A stretch of DNA of 64,000 bases from contig CABZXU010000005.1 of assembly GCA_902529805.1 (NCBI GenBank), positions 22,160 through 86,159 of the forward strand. The letters are read 5' to 3'. The notes beneath the pieces were generated by a model. That model did no database searches. It worked only from the letters and a program-made list of their open reading frames with translations, and was not told the origin of the DNA. Numbering within the stretch: position 1 is the first letter of the stretch; every line of letters starts with the position of its first letter. Shown piece by piece: positions 1 through 8,367 of the stretch. Position numbers and translations under genes: made by a program. The stretch comes from an uncultured Marinoscillum sp. Lineage in GTDB: Bacteria > Bacteroidota > Bacteroidia > Cytophagales > MED-G16.

Positions 1-680
1 TTGACGAAAAAGTTAAAAGTAGTCAAATTTATTATGCTGCTTTAGAAAGCTCAATATTGAATCATGATTCTTTTTATTTTTCGGGTAAAGTATTAGATAG
101 AAAAACTGGTAAACAAATTCCTTGGCGTATTGAGATTAAAAACTTTTTAACTGATCAAGTTGATAAGTTTTTTTCTAAAACTCAAAATGAAGAATTTAAT
201 GTTTTACTAAATAGAGATGTGAAATATGAAATTTATGTTAGATCTGAAGGATATAATTATAATGTGTTTTCGTTTGATGAAAAAACTACTAACTCTCAAA
301 ACATCTATTTAGAACCATTATCCCTAGGGCTAAAATTAGAAGTCAAAAACATCTATTTTGATTTAGATGATGATCAATTATATGAAGAATCTAAAAGTCA
401 ACTTGATATATTAGCTAACTGGTTAATTACAAATCCATCAGTAAAATTAGAAATTTCAGGTCATACTGATGATTCGGGTACTGATGAATATAACATGGAT
501 CTGTCTAGACGCAGAGCATTCAATGTATATAAATACATTACAGATAATTATGATTATGGGTCTGAAAAAATTACTTTCATTGGTTATGGAAATAAAAAAC
601 CAATTTATACAGGTGTGGATGTAGATAGAAAAAAAGAGAATAGAAGAATTGAATTTAAAATAATATCTAAATCAAATTAA
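1..680 (+). CDS. OmpA-domain outer membrane protein, 3' part only
   Basis: The frame is open from the left edge (first whole codon at base 3), so the true start lies outside the window and 225 residues are visible. The last 110 or so residues form an OmpA/MotB-type peptidoglycan-binding domain, with a YFDLDDDQ strand, a SGHTDDSGTDEYN motif and a final RRIEF motif. Before it is a stretch of about 80 residues that looks like a carboxypeptidase-regulatory or Ig-like fold (SGKVLDRKTGKQIPW). This order is common in Bacteroidota OmpA-family proteins that tie the outer membrane to peptidoglycan, sometimes with TPR or WD40-like repeats further upstream that cannot be seen here. A TTG at 57 could be misread as a start, but the coding frame clearly continues 5' of it. 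The domain call is firm; the specific role is unknown. Confidence 0.85.
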   Translation, partial: DEKVKSSQIYYAALESSILNHDSFYFSGKVLDRKTGKQIPWRIEIKNFLTDQVDKFFSKTQNEEFNVLLNRDVKYEIYVRSEGYNYNVFSFDEKTTNSQNIYLEPLSLGLKLEVKNIYFDLDDDQLYEESKSQLDILANWLITNPSVKLEISGHTDDSGTDEYNMDLSRRRAFNVYKYITDNYDYGSEKITFIGYGNKKPIYTGVDVDRKKENRRIEFKIISKSN

Positions 681-810
681 TTGTATTATATTATTGATAA
701 CCTGATTTAGGTTTTAACACCTTCTTAACATCAAGATAAATATTTGTTAATAATTACTAAAATATCAAATTCTTCTTTTATATTTGACTCGTTTTAATTA
801 CAAAATATTT

Positions 811-840
811 AAGGCTAAAATCGAATTTTTAGCCTTTTTT
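811..840 (+). terminator. Intrinsic terminator after the OmpA-domain gene
   Basis: A perfect 10-bp stem (811-820 with 827-836, AAGGCTAAAA and its complement) encloses a 6-base loop and runs into T837-T840. It lies 130 bases after the OmpA stop codon. It could also act inside a SusC leader if transcription starts near 793. Confidence 0.85.
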
Positions 841-847
841 GTCCTTT

Positions 848-868
848 AAAAGGTTATTTTTACCTTTT
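848..868 (+). promoter_or_regulatory. Second hairpin in the SusC upstream region
   Basis: A 7-bp stem (AAAAGGT 848-854 with ACCTTTT 862-868) has a 7-base loop. Its 5' arm, AAAAGG at 848-853, can instead pair with CCTTTT at 833-838, which is part of the preceding terminator stem. The two structures are therefore mutually exclusive on paper. A regulatory role is inference. Confidence 0.35.
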
Positions 869-985
869 TCGGGTTTTTTTACTTCTATTAAATTATTCCG
901 TTTTTTTTCGTTTGGAAGGAAAATTGTTTATTTTTAGAGGTTAATTTTATGTTAAATATTTTATCAACTTAAACTAAATATACTT

Positions 986-3900
986 ATGTTGAGAATTTTA
1001 CTAGTTAGTTTCTTGTTTTTGGCCACCAATTTGTGGGCCCAAGACAGAACTATATCAGGTACGGTTTCATCGGAAGAAGACGGTAGTGGACTTCCAGGTG
1101 TTAACGTAATCCTGCAGGGTACTACAACGGGTACAACAACTGACATTGATGGAAACTTCAAGTTAGATGTTCCTACCGACGGTGGTGTCCTAGTGTTTTC
1201 GTTCATTGGTCTTTCTGCTCAAGAAATTGAAGTAGGTTCTAGATCAGTGATAGATGTAGTTATGAGTTCTGATGTTGAAGAACTTCAGGAGGTTGTTGTA
1301 ACTGCATTGGGTATCACTAAAGAGAAGGCTGCATTAGGTTATGCGGTAACTTCAGTTGGTGGTGAACAGCTTGAGGCTAGACCTGAGGCCGACATCGCAC
1401 GTTTATTAAGAGGAAAGGTTCCAGGAGTTGATATCACTTCTACAAGTGGTATTGTTGGAACAGGTACGAACATCATTATTAGAGGTCATACTTCTATTTC
1501 TGGTTCGAACCAACCACTATTTGTTTTAGATGGTGTTCCTATAGATGCTTCTACCTTTGCAGATAGAAGTTTTTCTAGTGGGGGTTCTACATCTTCAAGT
1601 AGATTTCTTGATCTTGATCCTAATAACGTTGCTGACGTCAGTGTCTTGAAAGGACTTGCTGCAACTGTTTTATATGGTGAGGCTGGAAGAAACGGTGTAA
1701 TTCTTATTACAACAAAAACCGGTTCTGGTGCAGGCCCATCTAATAATAAGAAAGTAGAAGTAACATTCAATCAATCTTATTTTGTGAATGAGGTAGCTAG
1801 TATGCCTGATGATCAAGATAATTGGGGTAATGGATGGCAAAATTACGCTTCAGGTGCTTTTAGTAACTGGGGTGCTCCTTTGTCTGGTGGTACATACGCA
1901 CGTAATGGAAAAAATGGAGTTGATGCGAATGGAACTATAGGTCACCCATATGATAGATCTGCATTACATGGTGCTTTTCCTGAATTAATTGGTGCAAGAT
2001 GGCCATATCAAGCATATGACAATCTTCAAAATTTCTTTGTACAAGGAAGCCAAAAGAATTCTTCAATAGGAATTGCTGCTAATGTTGGTTCTAACTCTAG
2101 CATTAAAGCTAATTATGGATGGACAAGAGATGAAGGTTATGTTCCAAATAATAATTATACGAAACATAATTTCTCTCTAGGATCTAGCACTCAGCTTTCA
2201 AATGGTCTTAAAATTAATTCGACTTTTAATTATATTCAGTCGGAGACCATGAAGCCGATGTCTTCTCCTATTTATAGTTCGAATCCTTCGGGTCCTTCGT
2301 TATTTAGTAATGTTCTTTATACTCCTAGAAGTTGGAGTTTAACTGGCTTACCTAATACAAACCCTACTGATAATAGTAGTGTTTATTATAGACCTGATAA
2401 TATTATCCAACATCCTTACTGGACTATAGATAATACTTCTGATAGAGATAATATTGAAAGATTTATTGGTAACATCGCACTTAGCTATGAAATAGCTGAC
2501 TTTTTAAATGTTACTTATAGACTTGGACTTGACCATTATAATATGATGAAAAATTATAGAGTTAACAAAGGAGGTCCTCAAAGACCTGATGGAGAGTATC
2601 AAACCTCTAACCGATCTAACACTATAACTGATCAACAATTAAACCTTAATGGTGCAGTCGAATTGTCTGCTGATTTAGATTTAGATTTCCTTGTAGGAGC
2701 TAATCTTAAGTCAATTGAATATGAAAGACATACAATAAATAGTACAGAGCAATTTGTGTATAACTTATTTACACATAATAACTTTATTACAACTACAGCT
2801 AGTTCATATGTTTTTGCTGAAAACACTTATGGTGCTTTTGCAAACATATCTCTTGGTTATAAAGACTGGGCATTTTTATCTGCTTCAGCTAGAAATGACT
2901 GGACTTCAACTTTAGAGCCTGAAAACAGAGCTGTATTGTATCCTTCTGCTTCTATATCGGTACTTCCGTTTGAAGCTGCAGGACTTACAAGTGATATGCT
3001 TAACTATTTAAAAGTTAGAGTTGGTTATGGTACATCTGCAGGTTATCCTTCTCCTTATTCAACAAGGGGAACACTTGATACATTTACTAAAATGTTTCAA
3101 ACTGCAGCAGGTTCTATAATGAATTCAAACGCTGTTAGTAACTTTTATGCAAACCCTAATTTAAAACCAGAAATTCACAAGGAATTAGAACTTGGGATTG
3201 AAGGTAGATTCTGGAAAAACAGAATAGGTATCGATGTTTCTTTATATAACAAAGATTCAGAAGATCTTATTATTGATCTTGAATTAGACCCTTCAACTGG
3301 ATATACTTCATCTACAGTTAACTCTGCTGCCATTAATAATAAAGGTATAGAGGCAATTGTTAATGTAATTCCAGTACAAACTCAAAACTTTACTTGGGAC
3401 ATTTCTGCTAACTTTACTTTGAATAGAAGTGAGGTTACAAAAATTGCAGACGGTATTGATCAAGTATTAATCGCCGGTGCATCTTTCTTAGGTAATTTTG
3501 CAAAGCCTGGTCTTCCTTATAATATGATATGGGGAGCGCCAATATTGAGATATTACACAGATCCTAATACTACGGTTGAAGATATTCCTTACGATCAAAG
3601 GAAAAATTATTCACCTGTAACTTCATCTGCTGGTATCTATCAATATGCTGGTTCTGACGGCTTTATTGGAGACCCTAACCCTGATTATGTAGTAAATGTA
3701 ACAAATACTATCTCTTACAAGTGGGTAACTTTAAGAGCTCAAGTTGATCACACCGTTGGTGGTGATATTTGGGGAGGTACTGCATCTACACTTACAGGTA
3801 GAGGTATTTTAGAATATACTGGTTTTGACAGATTTGTTCCAGTAGTAGTTTCTGGTGTTGATAAAGATGGTAACCCTAATACGGTTCAAGTAACACCTAA

Positions 3901-4210
3901 CGCTCACTATTGGAGAGATACTGGAGTATGGTATGACGAAAACAGAATTTTTGATGCTTCAACTATTAGATTAAGAGAAATTTCTCTTTCATTAGTAGCA
4001 CCAAAGAGCTGGTTAAACGGTACGCCTTTTGGACGTGCTAGTCTTACTATTTCAGGTCAAAACTTATGGCATCTAGCTTATAATTTCCCTGCATCTTCTA
4101 ATATGGATCCGGAAGTTTTAAGTTTAGGGGTAGGTAATGGTAAAGGTTTCGACCGTACTACTGGTCCTACATCTAAGAAGTATGGTGCAACATTAAGTTT
4201 CACTTTTTAA
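986..4210 (+). CDS. SusC/RagA-type TonB-linked outer membrane receptor
   Basis: This 1074-residue protein is a TonB-dependent outer-membrane channel that imports a ligand together with its SusD partner. A signal peptide ends at LWA-18. It is followed by a carboxypeptidase-regulatory-like domain (about 20-105, ISGTVSSEEDGSGLPGVNV), the SusC signature EVVVTALGITKEK (about 103-115), a plug domain with RGKVPGVDI and PLFVLDGVPID, and a long beta-barrel ending in the aromatic SFTF expected of barrel proteins. The start at 986 puts the signal peptide at the N-terminus. It is first in an operon with the SusD gene 20 bases downstream. The ligand cannot be read from the sequence, and no glycoside hydrolase or peptidase lies beside it. 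The first 450 bases or so look richer in G and C than the rest of the window. Confidence 0.96.
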   Translation: MLRILLVSFLFLATNLWAQDRTISGTVSSEEDGSGLPGVNVILQGTTTGTTTDIDGNFKLDVPTDGGVLVFSFIGLSAQEIEVGSRSVIDVVMSSDVEELQEVVVTALGITKEKAALGYAVTSVGGEQLEARPEADIARLLRGKVPGVDITSTSGIVGTGTNIIIRGHTSISGSNQPLFVLDGVPIDASTFADRSFSSGGSTSSSRFLDLDPNNVADVSVLKGLAATVLYGEAGRNGVILITTKTGSGAGPSNNKKVEVTFNQSYFVNEVASMPDDQDNWGNGWQNYASGAFSNWGAPLSGGTYARNGKNGVDANGTIGHPYDRSALHGAFPELIGARWPYQAYDNLQNFFVQGSQKNSSIGIAANVGSNSSIKANYGWTRDEGYVPNNNYTKHNFSLGSSTQLSNGLKINSTFNYIQSETMKPMSSPIYSSNPSGPSLFSNVLYTPRSWSLTGLPNTNPTDNSSVYYRPDNIIQHPYWTIDNTSDRDNIERFIGNIALSYEIADFLNVTYRLGLDHYNMMKNYRVNKGGPQRPDGEYQTSNRSNTITDQQLNLNGAVELSADLDLDFLVGANLKSIEYERHTINSTEQFVYNLFTHNNFITTTASSYVFAENTYGAFANISLGYKDWAFLSASARNDWTSTLEPENRAVLYPSASISVLPFEAAGLTSDMLNYLKVRVGYGTSAGYPSPYSTRGTLDTFTKMFQTAAGSIMNSNAVSNFYANPNLKPEIHKELELGIEGRFWKNRIGIDVSLYNKDSEDLIIDLELDPSTGYTSSTVNSAAINNKGIEAIVNVIPVQTQNFTWDISANFTLNRSEVTKIADGIDQVLIAGASFLGNFAKPGLPYNMIWGAPILRYYTDPNTTVEDIPYDQRKNYSPVTSSAGIYQYAGSDGFIGDPNPDYVVNVTNTISYKWVTLRAQVDHTVGGDIWGGTASTLTGRGILEYTGFDRFVPVVVSGVDKDGNPNTVQVTPNAHYWRDTGVWYDENRIFDASTIRLREISLSLVAPKSWLNGTPFGRASLTISGQNLWHLAYNFPASSNMDPEVLSLGVGNGKGFDRTTGPTSKKYGATLSFTF

Positions 4211-4230
4211 TTATTTTAAATTTATAAATT

Positions 4231-5955
4231 ATGAAATACTTAAATAAAATATCATTACTGTTTGCATTCATCTTTATTGGTTTTTCTTGTGATTTAACAG
4301 ATTTAGACCAATTAGATAATCCTAATGCTGTTACATCTGTTAACGCAGATGTTGATCTATATTTCAATGAGATTCAAGTTAGTTTTGCATCATATTTCAA
4401 TGGCACTCAAGCTACTGGAATGCAACTAGCTAGGATGACAGCGATGTTTGGTAACAATTACCAATCTGCTTACAGTCCTAATGGATTTAACTGGAGATGG
4501 AATATGGCTTATTCTTCAATATTCCCAGATATAGATGCTATGAATGCGCTTGCAACCGAGAAGAAGCAATTCTTCCATGTAGGTGCTGCAAAGATTATGA
4601 AAGCATATGTGCTTCAAAGCTTGGTTGATACTTTTGGTAATGTCCCTTATTCTGAGGCATTACAAGGAGTTGACAATCCAAGTCCAAAAGCAGACGATGC
4701 TTCAGCTCTTTATACTGTTGTTGCAACTCTTTTAACTGAAGCAAAAGCTCATCTTAATGACGCTGCTTCAATTGGATCTCCTGCAGTAGATATTTTCTAC
4801 GGCGGAAGTAAAGCAAATTGGCTTACACTAGCTAACACTATGGAAATGCGTTTAGCTCTTGCTAAAGGCGATGGTGCTGGCGTTACTGCTGCAATTGCTG
4901 CAGGTGTAATTGATTCTCATGATGAGAACTTTGTTTTCCAATATGGTTCAAACAGATCTAATCCTAATTCAAGACATCCATGGTACTCAGGTGCTTATGA
5001 GAGCAGTTCTTGGAGTTATCTTTCTAACTATTATATGTGGGAGATGATGGAGGAAAAGGCTGTTGTAGATCCAAGATTGAGGTTTTACTTTAAAAGACAG
5101 GATTTAGATGCTGCTGATGAAAATCAGTTCACATTAGATTGTGTAACTAACGATAGACCTGGTCACTACTATACGTATACTAATGCTTATGGTGTTGATA
5201 CAGAATGGCCTTATTGTTTAGCTAGTAATACAACTCATATTAATCCTTCAAATGCTAGAGGGTATTGGGGTAGAGACCATGGTAATAACGATGGTATTCC
5301 ACCTGATGGGCAGAAAAGAACTGCTCCAGGAATTTATCCTGCTGGAGGTGAATATGATACAGGTAATCAAAGCAACGGTTTAGGTGAAAGTGACACTTGG
5401 AAGAAAGGAACTACAGGAGCTGGAGGTGATGGTATTGATCCAATACTTACTTCTTCTTTTGTTCACTTTATGAGAGCAGAGGCTGCACTTACCTTAGGTA
5501 CTGGTGAGGACGCTAAAGTTCAGCTTGAAACTGCTATAGCTCACTCAATGGCTTATGTTAAGGCTACTTCTGAAAGAATTGGTGGAGATATTGATGCTCC
5601 TTCTGCTACAACTTTAGCAGGTGACCTTACTAACTTTCAGAGAAGTGTAGACAACTATTCTAAAAGTGTTTTAAATGCTTATGATGCTTCGGCAGATAAG
5701 TTGAACATTGTTGTTAAGGAGTTTAGATTAGCTCTTTGGGGTAATGGAAATGAAGCATGGAATGCTATGAGAAGAACTGGTAAGCCAATGAATGCTAAAG
5801 GAGCTGAGTTACAATGGACAAGAGAAGCTGGAAACGGAGATTTCCCGCGTTTATTCCCTTATCCATCTGATTATGTGAATTTAAATGCTAATGCTACCCA
5901 GCAAGCAATGACAACAACTGTTTTCTGGGATACAAATGGCGGTGCGCATAACTAA
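4231..5955 (+). CDS. SusD/RagB-family substrate-binding lipoprotein
   Basis: This 574-residue surface lipoprotein should form the lid and ligand-binding partner of the SusC channel. The signal peptide ends in a lipobox (FIGFSC) with Cys20 as the acylation site, followed by DLTDLDQLDNPNAVT, a typical opening of the SusD-like superfamily. The middle is helix-rich in the TPR-like manner of the family, with AAKIMKAYVLQSLVDTFGNVPYSEAL around residues 110-140, a conserved segment of these proteins. Near the C-terminus, EFRLALWGNGNEAWNAMRRTG is the usual late helix before the final loop. It sits 20 bases after susC and 19 before a third lipoprotein gene, so the three are almost certainly cotranscribed. 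The substrate is unknown. Confidence 0.94.
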   Translation: MKYLNKISLLFAFIFIGFSCDLTDLDQLDNPNAVTSVNADVDLYFNEIQVSFASYFNGTQATGMQLARMTAMFGNNYQSAYSPNGFNWRWNMAYSSIFPDIDAMNALATEKKQFFHVGAAKIMKAYVLQSLVDTFGNVPYSEALQGVDNPSPKADDASALYTVVATLLTEAKAHLNDAASIGSPAVDIFYGGSKANWLTLANTMEMRLALAKGDGAGVTAAIAAGVIDSHDENFVFQYGSNRSNPNSRHPWYSGAYESSSWSYLSNYYMWEMMEEKAVVDPRLRFYFKRQDLDAADENQFTLDCVTNDRPGHYYTYTNAYGVDTEWPYCLASNTTHINPSNARGYWGRDHGNNDGIPPDGQKRTAPGIYPAGGEYDTGNQSNGLGESDTWKKGTTGAGGDGIDPILTSSFVHFMRAEAALTLGTGEDAKVQLETAIAHSMAYVKATSERIGGDIDAPSATTLAGDLTNFQRSVDNYSKSVLNAYDASADKLNIVVKEFRLALWGNGNEAWNAMRRTGKPMNAKGAELQWTREAGNGDFPRLFPYPSDYVNLNANATQQAMTTTVFWDTNGGAHN

Positions 5956-5974
5956 TTTTTAAATTTTTAATATT

Positions 5975-6919
5975 ATGAAAAATCTTAAAAAACTATTTTT
6001 ATCATTGTTTGTAACAGTTACAGCAGTGGTATCATGTGGAGACCCTGAGCTTCCATTTGAAATATATGATACGATGAAAACAGGTGGTTATGCTCGTTTG
6101 ATGAGTCAAACTGGTGAATTCAATTATTTTGATCAAGCTAATTCTAAAGTTACTTTAGAAGTAGAATACTATGACAAAAATAAAGGTCAGGATATTGCTT
6201 CATATGCAATTTCTGTTGAATATATAGATACAAAGACGAAAGGTGCGAAGAACGTAGCTAAAAAAGCTATGGCTACTATCGAATCTTCTGCTTTTGCTAC
6301 TAATTCTGACGGATACTTAAGTTCTACTATCGAAATTGGTTTTGCTGCAACTATGACCCTTTTAGGTCAAGGTGTTGCAGATATAGATGGAGGTAGTAAA
6401 TACCGTTATCACATGGTTATTACTATGAAAGATGGTACTACTTATGATGCTGCAACAACTGATTCTAACCTTGAATCATCATCACCGTTTAGTGCGTTAT
6501 TCCAGAAAGACATATCTATTGTATGTCCTTCTGATTTAGCTGGAGTGTTCTCATCAACTGGATCAGCAAAAGCTGGTTCCAATTGGCCGGGAGCAGGACA
6601 GGCAACTTCTGGTAATTTTGAGTGGACAGCTACTCCTGAAGGTAATCTTTACCCTGTTAAAGGTGGAGACTTCTCTTATGGAGCTTATAAAGCTGTAGGA
6701 TACTCTTCAGTACCTGCAGGTACACTTAAAAACCAAGATGCATGTGGAGTTTTATCAGCTGTGGGATCTTCTCAATGGGGAGAAGTCTATACTTTTGCTG
6801 CCGTCACTAGACAAGCAGATAAAAAAGTAATGTACATAGACTGGTCTAATGATTATGGTGAAGCTGGAGAAGTGTATCTTACAAGATCAGATAAAGACTG
6901 GCCAGATTTGAGTAACTAA
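5975..6919 (+). CDS. Lipoprotein of unknown function, third gene of the SusCD operon
   Basis: I do not recognise a named family. The 314-residue product has a lipoprotein signal peptide (MKNLKKLFLSLFVTVTAVVSC, acylated Cys21), then a mature region of mostly beta-strand character. Tyr, Gly, Ser and Thr are frequent, and one segment is KVTLEVEYYDKNKGQD. Two features stand out: an early YARLMSQTGEFNYFD segment and a C-terminal half rich in aromatic-Gly turns (SSQWGEVYTFAAV, MYIDWSNDYGEAG). It follows susD by 19 bases and ends at a strong terminator, so it is probably part of the SusCD complex, perhaps an accessory surface glycan- or peptide-binding lipoprotein. That role is inferred from position and signal peptide only. 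Confidence 0.75.
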   Translation: MKNLKKLFLSLFVTVTAVVSCGDPELPFEIYDTMKTGGYARLMSQTGEFNYFDQANSKVTLEVEYYDKNKGQDIASYAISVEYIDTKTKGAKNVAKKAMATIESSAFATNSDGYLSSTIEIGFAATMTLLGQGVADIDGGSKYRYHMVITMKDGTTYDAATTDSNLESSSPFSALFQKDISIVCPSDLAGVFSSTGSAKAGSNWPGAGQATSGNFEWTATPEGNLYPVKGGDFSYGAYKAVGYSSVPAGTLKNQDACGVLSAVGSSQWGEVYTFAAVTRQADKKVMYIDWSNDYGEAGEVYLTRSDKDWPDLSN

Positions 6920-6942
6920 CTATTAGTACATATTATACAATT

Positions 6943-6978
6943 AAAGGTAATGGTAGAAATATCATTACCTTTTTTTTT
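6943..6978 (+). terminator. Intrinsic terminator of the SusCD operon
   Basis: A perfect 10-bp stem (AAAGGTAATG 6943-6952 with its complement 6963-6972) is followed by a T run to 6978. It begins 23 bases after the stop of the third operon gene and ends only 3 bases before the next start codon at 6982. Confidence 0.9.
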
Positions 6979-6981
6979 ATC

Positions 6982-8292
6982 ATGAAATTTAATTTCCTAT
7001 TTATTTTTATTTTTATTTCTTCTTGTTCCTTATTTGAAAACAAAATCACTTCAATAAGTATTGAATCACCTTCATTTAATTTATTACAAAAAAATATTTC
7101 TTTTAAAACATCATCTAAAAGTGATGCATTTATTTCTTATTGGATTAAAGGGACCGATCCAATTTATTATTCATCAAATTCTTTTGATAATTTATCTCAC
7201 GAAATTTCATTACTATATTTAAAACCAGAATCTGAGTATTTATTTTTAATTAATTATAATTCTGGCGATAATAAATTAAAAAGTGATACGCTTTCTTTCA
7301 TTACAGAATCTTTACCTGACTTTCTTCCTGATTTCTCACTTACTAAACAAAAAGACTTTCAATTTAATGGATATATTTTTTTAAGAACCCAAATGGATCC
7401 AGGTATTCAATTGTTATTGGATCATAATGCTCATGTAGTTTGGTATCAAAAATCAGACACATCATTGTCTAGACCATTTGATATATATTCTTTAAATTCA
7501 TACTTATCTCTATATAATCCTTCTTTAATCTATAAAATTACTTTTGAAGGAGATACTTTGCTAAAAATAAATACAAAAGATAAAATTTTACATCATGAGT
7601 TAACAAATGATGTTAATAATAATATTATTGCTTTAACTTATGAATATAAAGTATTTGATTTATCTAATTTTGGTGGATTAAAAGATGATTCAATAAAAGG
7701 AGATGGATTAGTTGTATATGATTCTACTGGAAATTTGATTTGGAAATGGAATGTTTTTGATCATGAAGATCCTCTTTCCTATGATAATATAAATTTATTA
7801 AAAAATGATTGGACACATGGAAATGGAATTGGAGTAACTTATGATAATAATTATATTTTATCTTTCAGAAATCTTAATCAATTGTGGAAGATAGATTCAA
7901 ATAATGGTAAAATATTATGGAAGCTTGGTCTTAATGGTGATATTCCTATGAAAGAATCTTCTTTTTTTTATGCTCAACATGCAATTCATGAAATAGGAAT
8001 GGATACTTTTTTATTATTTGATAACGGAAGTAGAAGAGAACGGATGAAATCTAGAGCACTTATATTTTCTGTGAAGAATGATGTATTTAAACTATTAAAT
8101 TCTATTGAACTGCCAAAAGATTTATTTTCTTTTAAACAGGGGAGTGTGTATAGAATTGATAAAGATAAATTTTTGTTTTGTAGTTCAACTAACAATAAAA
8201 TTGTTATAACTGATACCAGTAGAAATATACTTTGGAACCTATCAAGCAATTTTTCATTCTATAGAGCTTATCATTTAACTACAAATAAATAG
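6982..8292 (+). CDS. Arylsulfotransferase (ASST)-like lipoprotein
   Basis: This 436-residue exported lipoprotein (FIFISSC, Cys15) resembles the PAPS-independent arylsulfate sulfotransferase family. Family members move sulfate from a phenolic sulfate ester to another phenol through a sulfo-histidine intermediate in a beta-propeller. Family-like motifs appear in order: ILHHELTNDVNNNIIALTYE (about 196-215), DWTHGNGIGVTYDNNYILSFRNLNQLWKID (about 275-305), ILWKLG, and AQHAIHEI followed by LFDNGSRR near 335-350. The His residues of WTHGN and AQHA and the Arg of SFRN fall where the family keeps active-site residues. An N-terminal Ig-like stretch precedes the propeller. The start leaves only 3 bases after the upstream terminator, so the mRNA is either nearly leaderless or made by read-through. 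Activity and substrate are not proven; it might be a non-catalytic relative. Confidence 0.78.
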   Translation: MKFNFLFIFIFISSCSLFENKITSISIESPSFNLLQKNISFKTSSKSDAFISYWIKGTDPIYYSSNSFDNLSHEISLLYLKPESEYLFLINYNSGDNKLKSDTLSFITESLPDFLPDFSLTKQKDFQFNGYIFLRTQMDPGIQLLLDHNAHVVWYQKSDTSLSRPFDIYSLNSYLSLYNPSLIYKITFEGDTLLKINTKDKILHHELTNDVNNNIIALTYEYKVFDLSNFGGLKDDSIKGDGLVVYDSTGNLIWKWNVFDHEDPLSYDNINLLKNDWTHGNGIGVTYDNNYILSFRNLNQLWKIDSNNGKILWKLGLNGDIPMKESSFFYAQHAIHEIGMDTFLLFDNGSRRERMKSRALIFSVKNDVFKLLNSIELPKDLFSFKQGSVYRIDKDKFLFCSSTNNKIVITDTSRNILWNLSSNFSFYRAYHLTTNK

Positions 8293-8367
8293 CATTCTTA
8301 GCATATTTCGTTTTTTTTAATTATATAACATACGAGTTGTTTCTTAAATAATTGTATTCAACAAGAA

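Larger units (their letters stand above)
681..985. other. Intergenic region upstream of the SusC gene
   Basis: This 305-base stretch has no convincing gene. It holds the terminator of the OmpA-domain gene (811-840), a second weaker hairpin (848-868) and T-rich runs up to the SusC start at 986. A TATATTTG sequence at 779-786 matches the Bacteroidota -7 element but has no TTTG at the expected distance upstream. A TTTG at 911-914 has no matching -7 element downstream. The SusC promoter is therefore not located with confidence. Confidence 0.7.

Noticed and set aside
901..941. TTTG at 911-914 as the -33 box of a susC promoter
   Set aside because: No sequence close to TANNTTTG follows at 17-23 bases.
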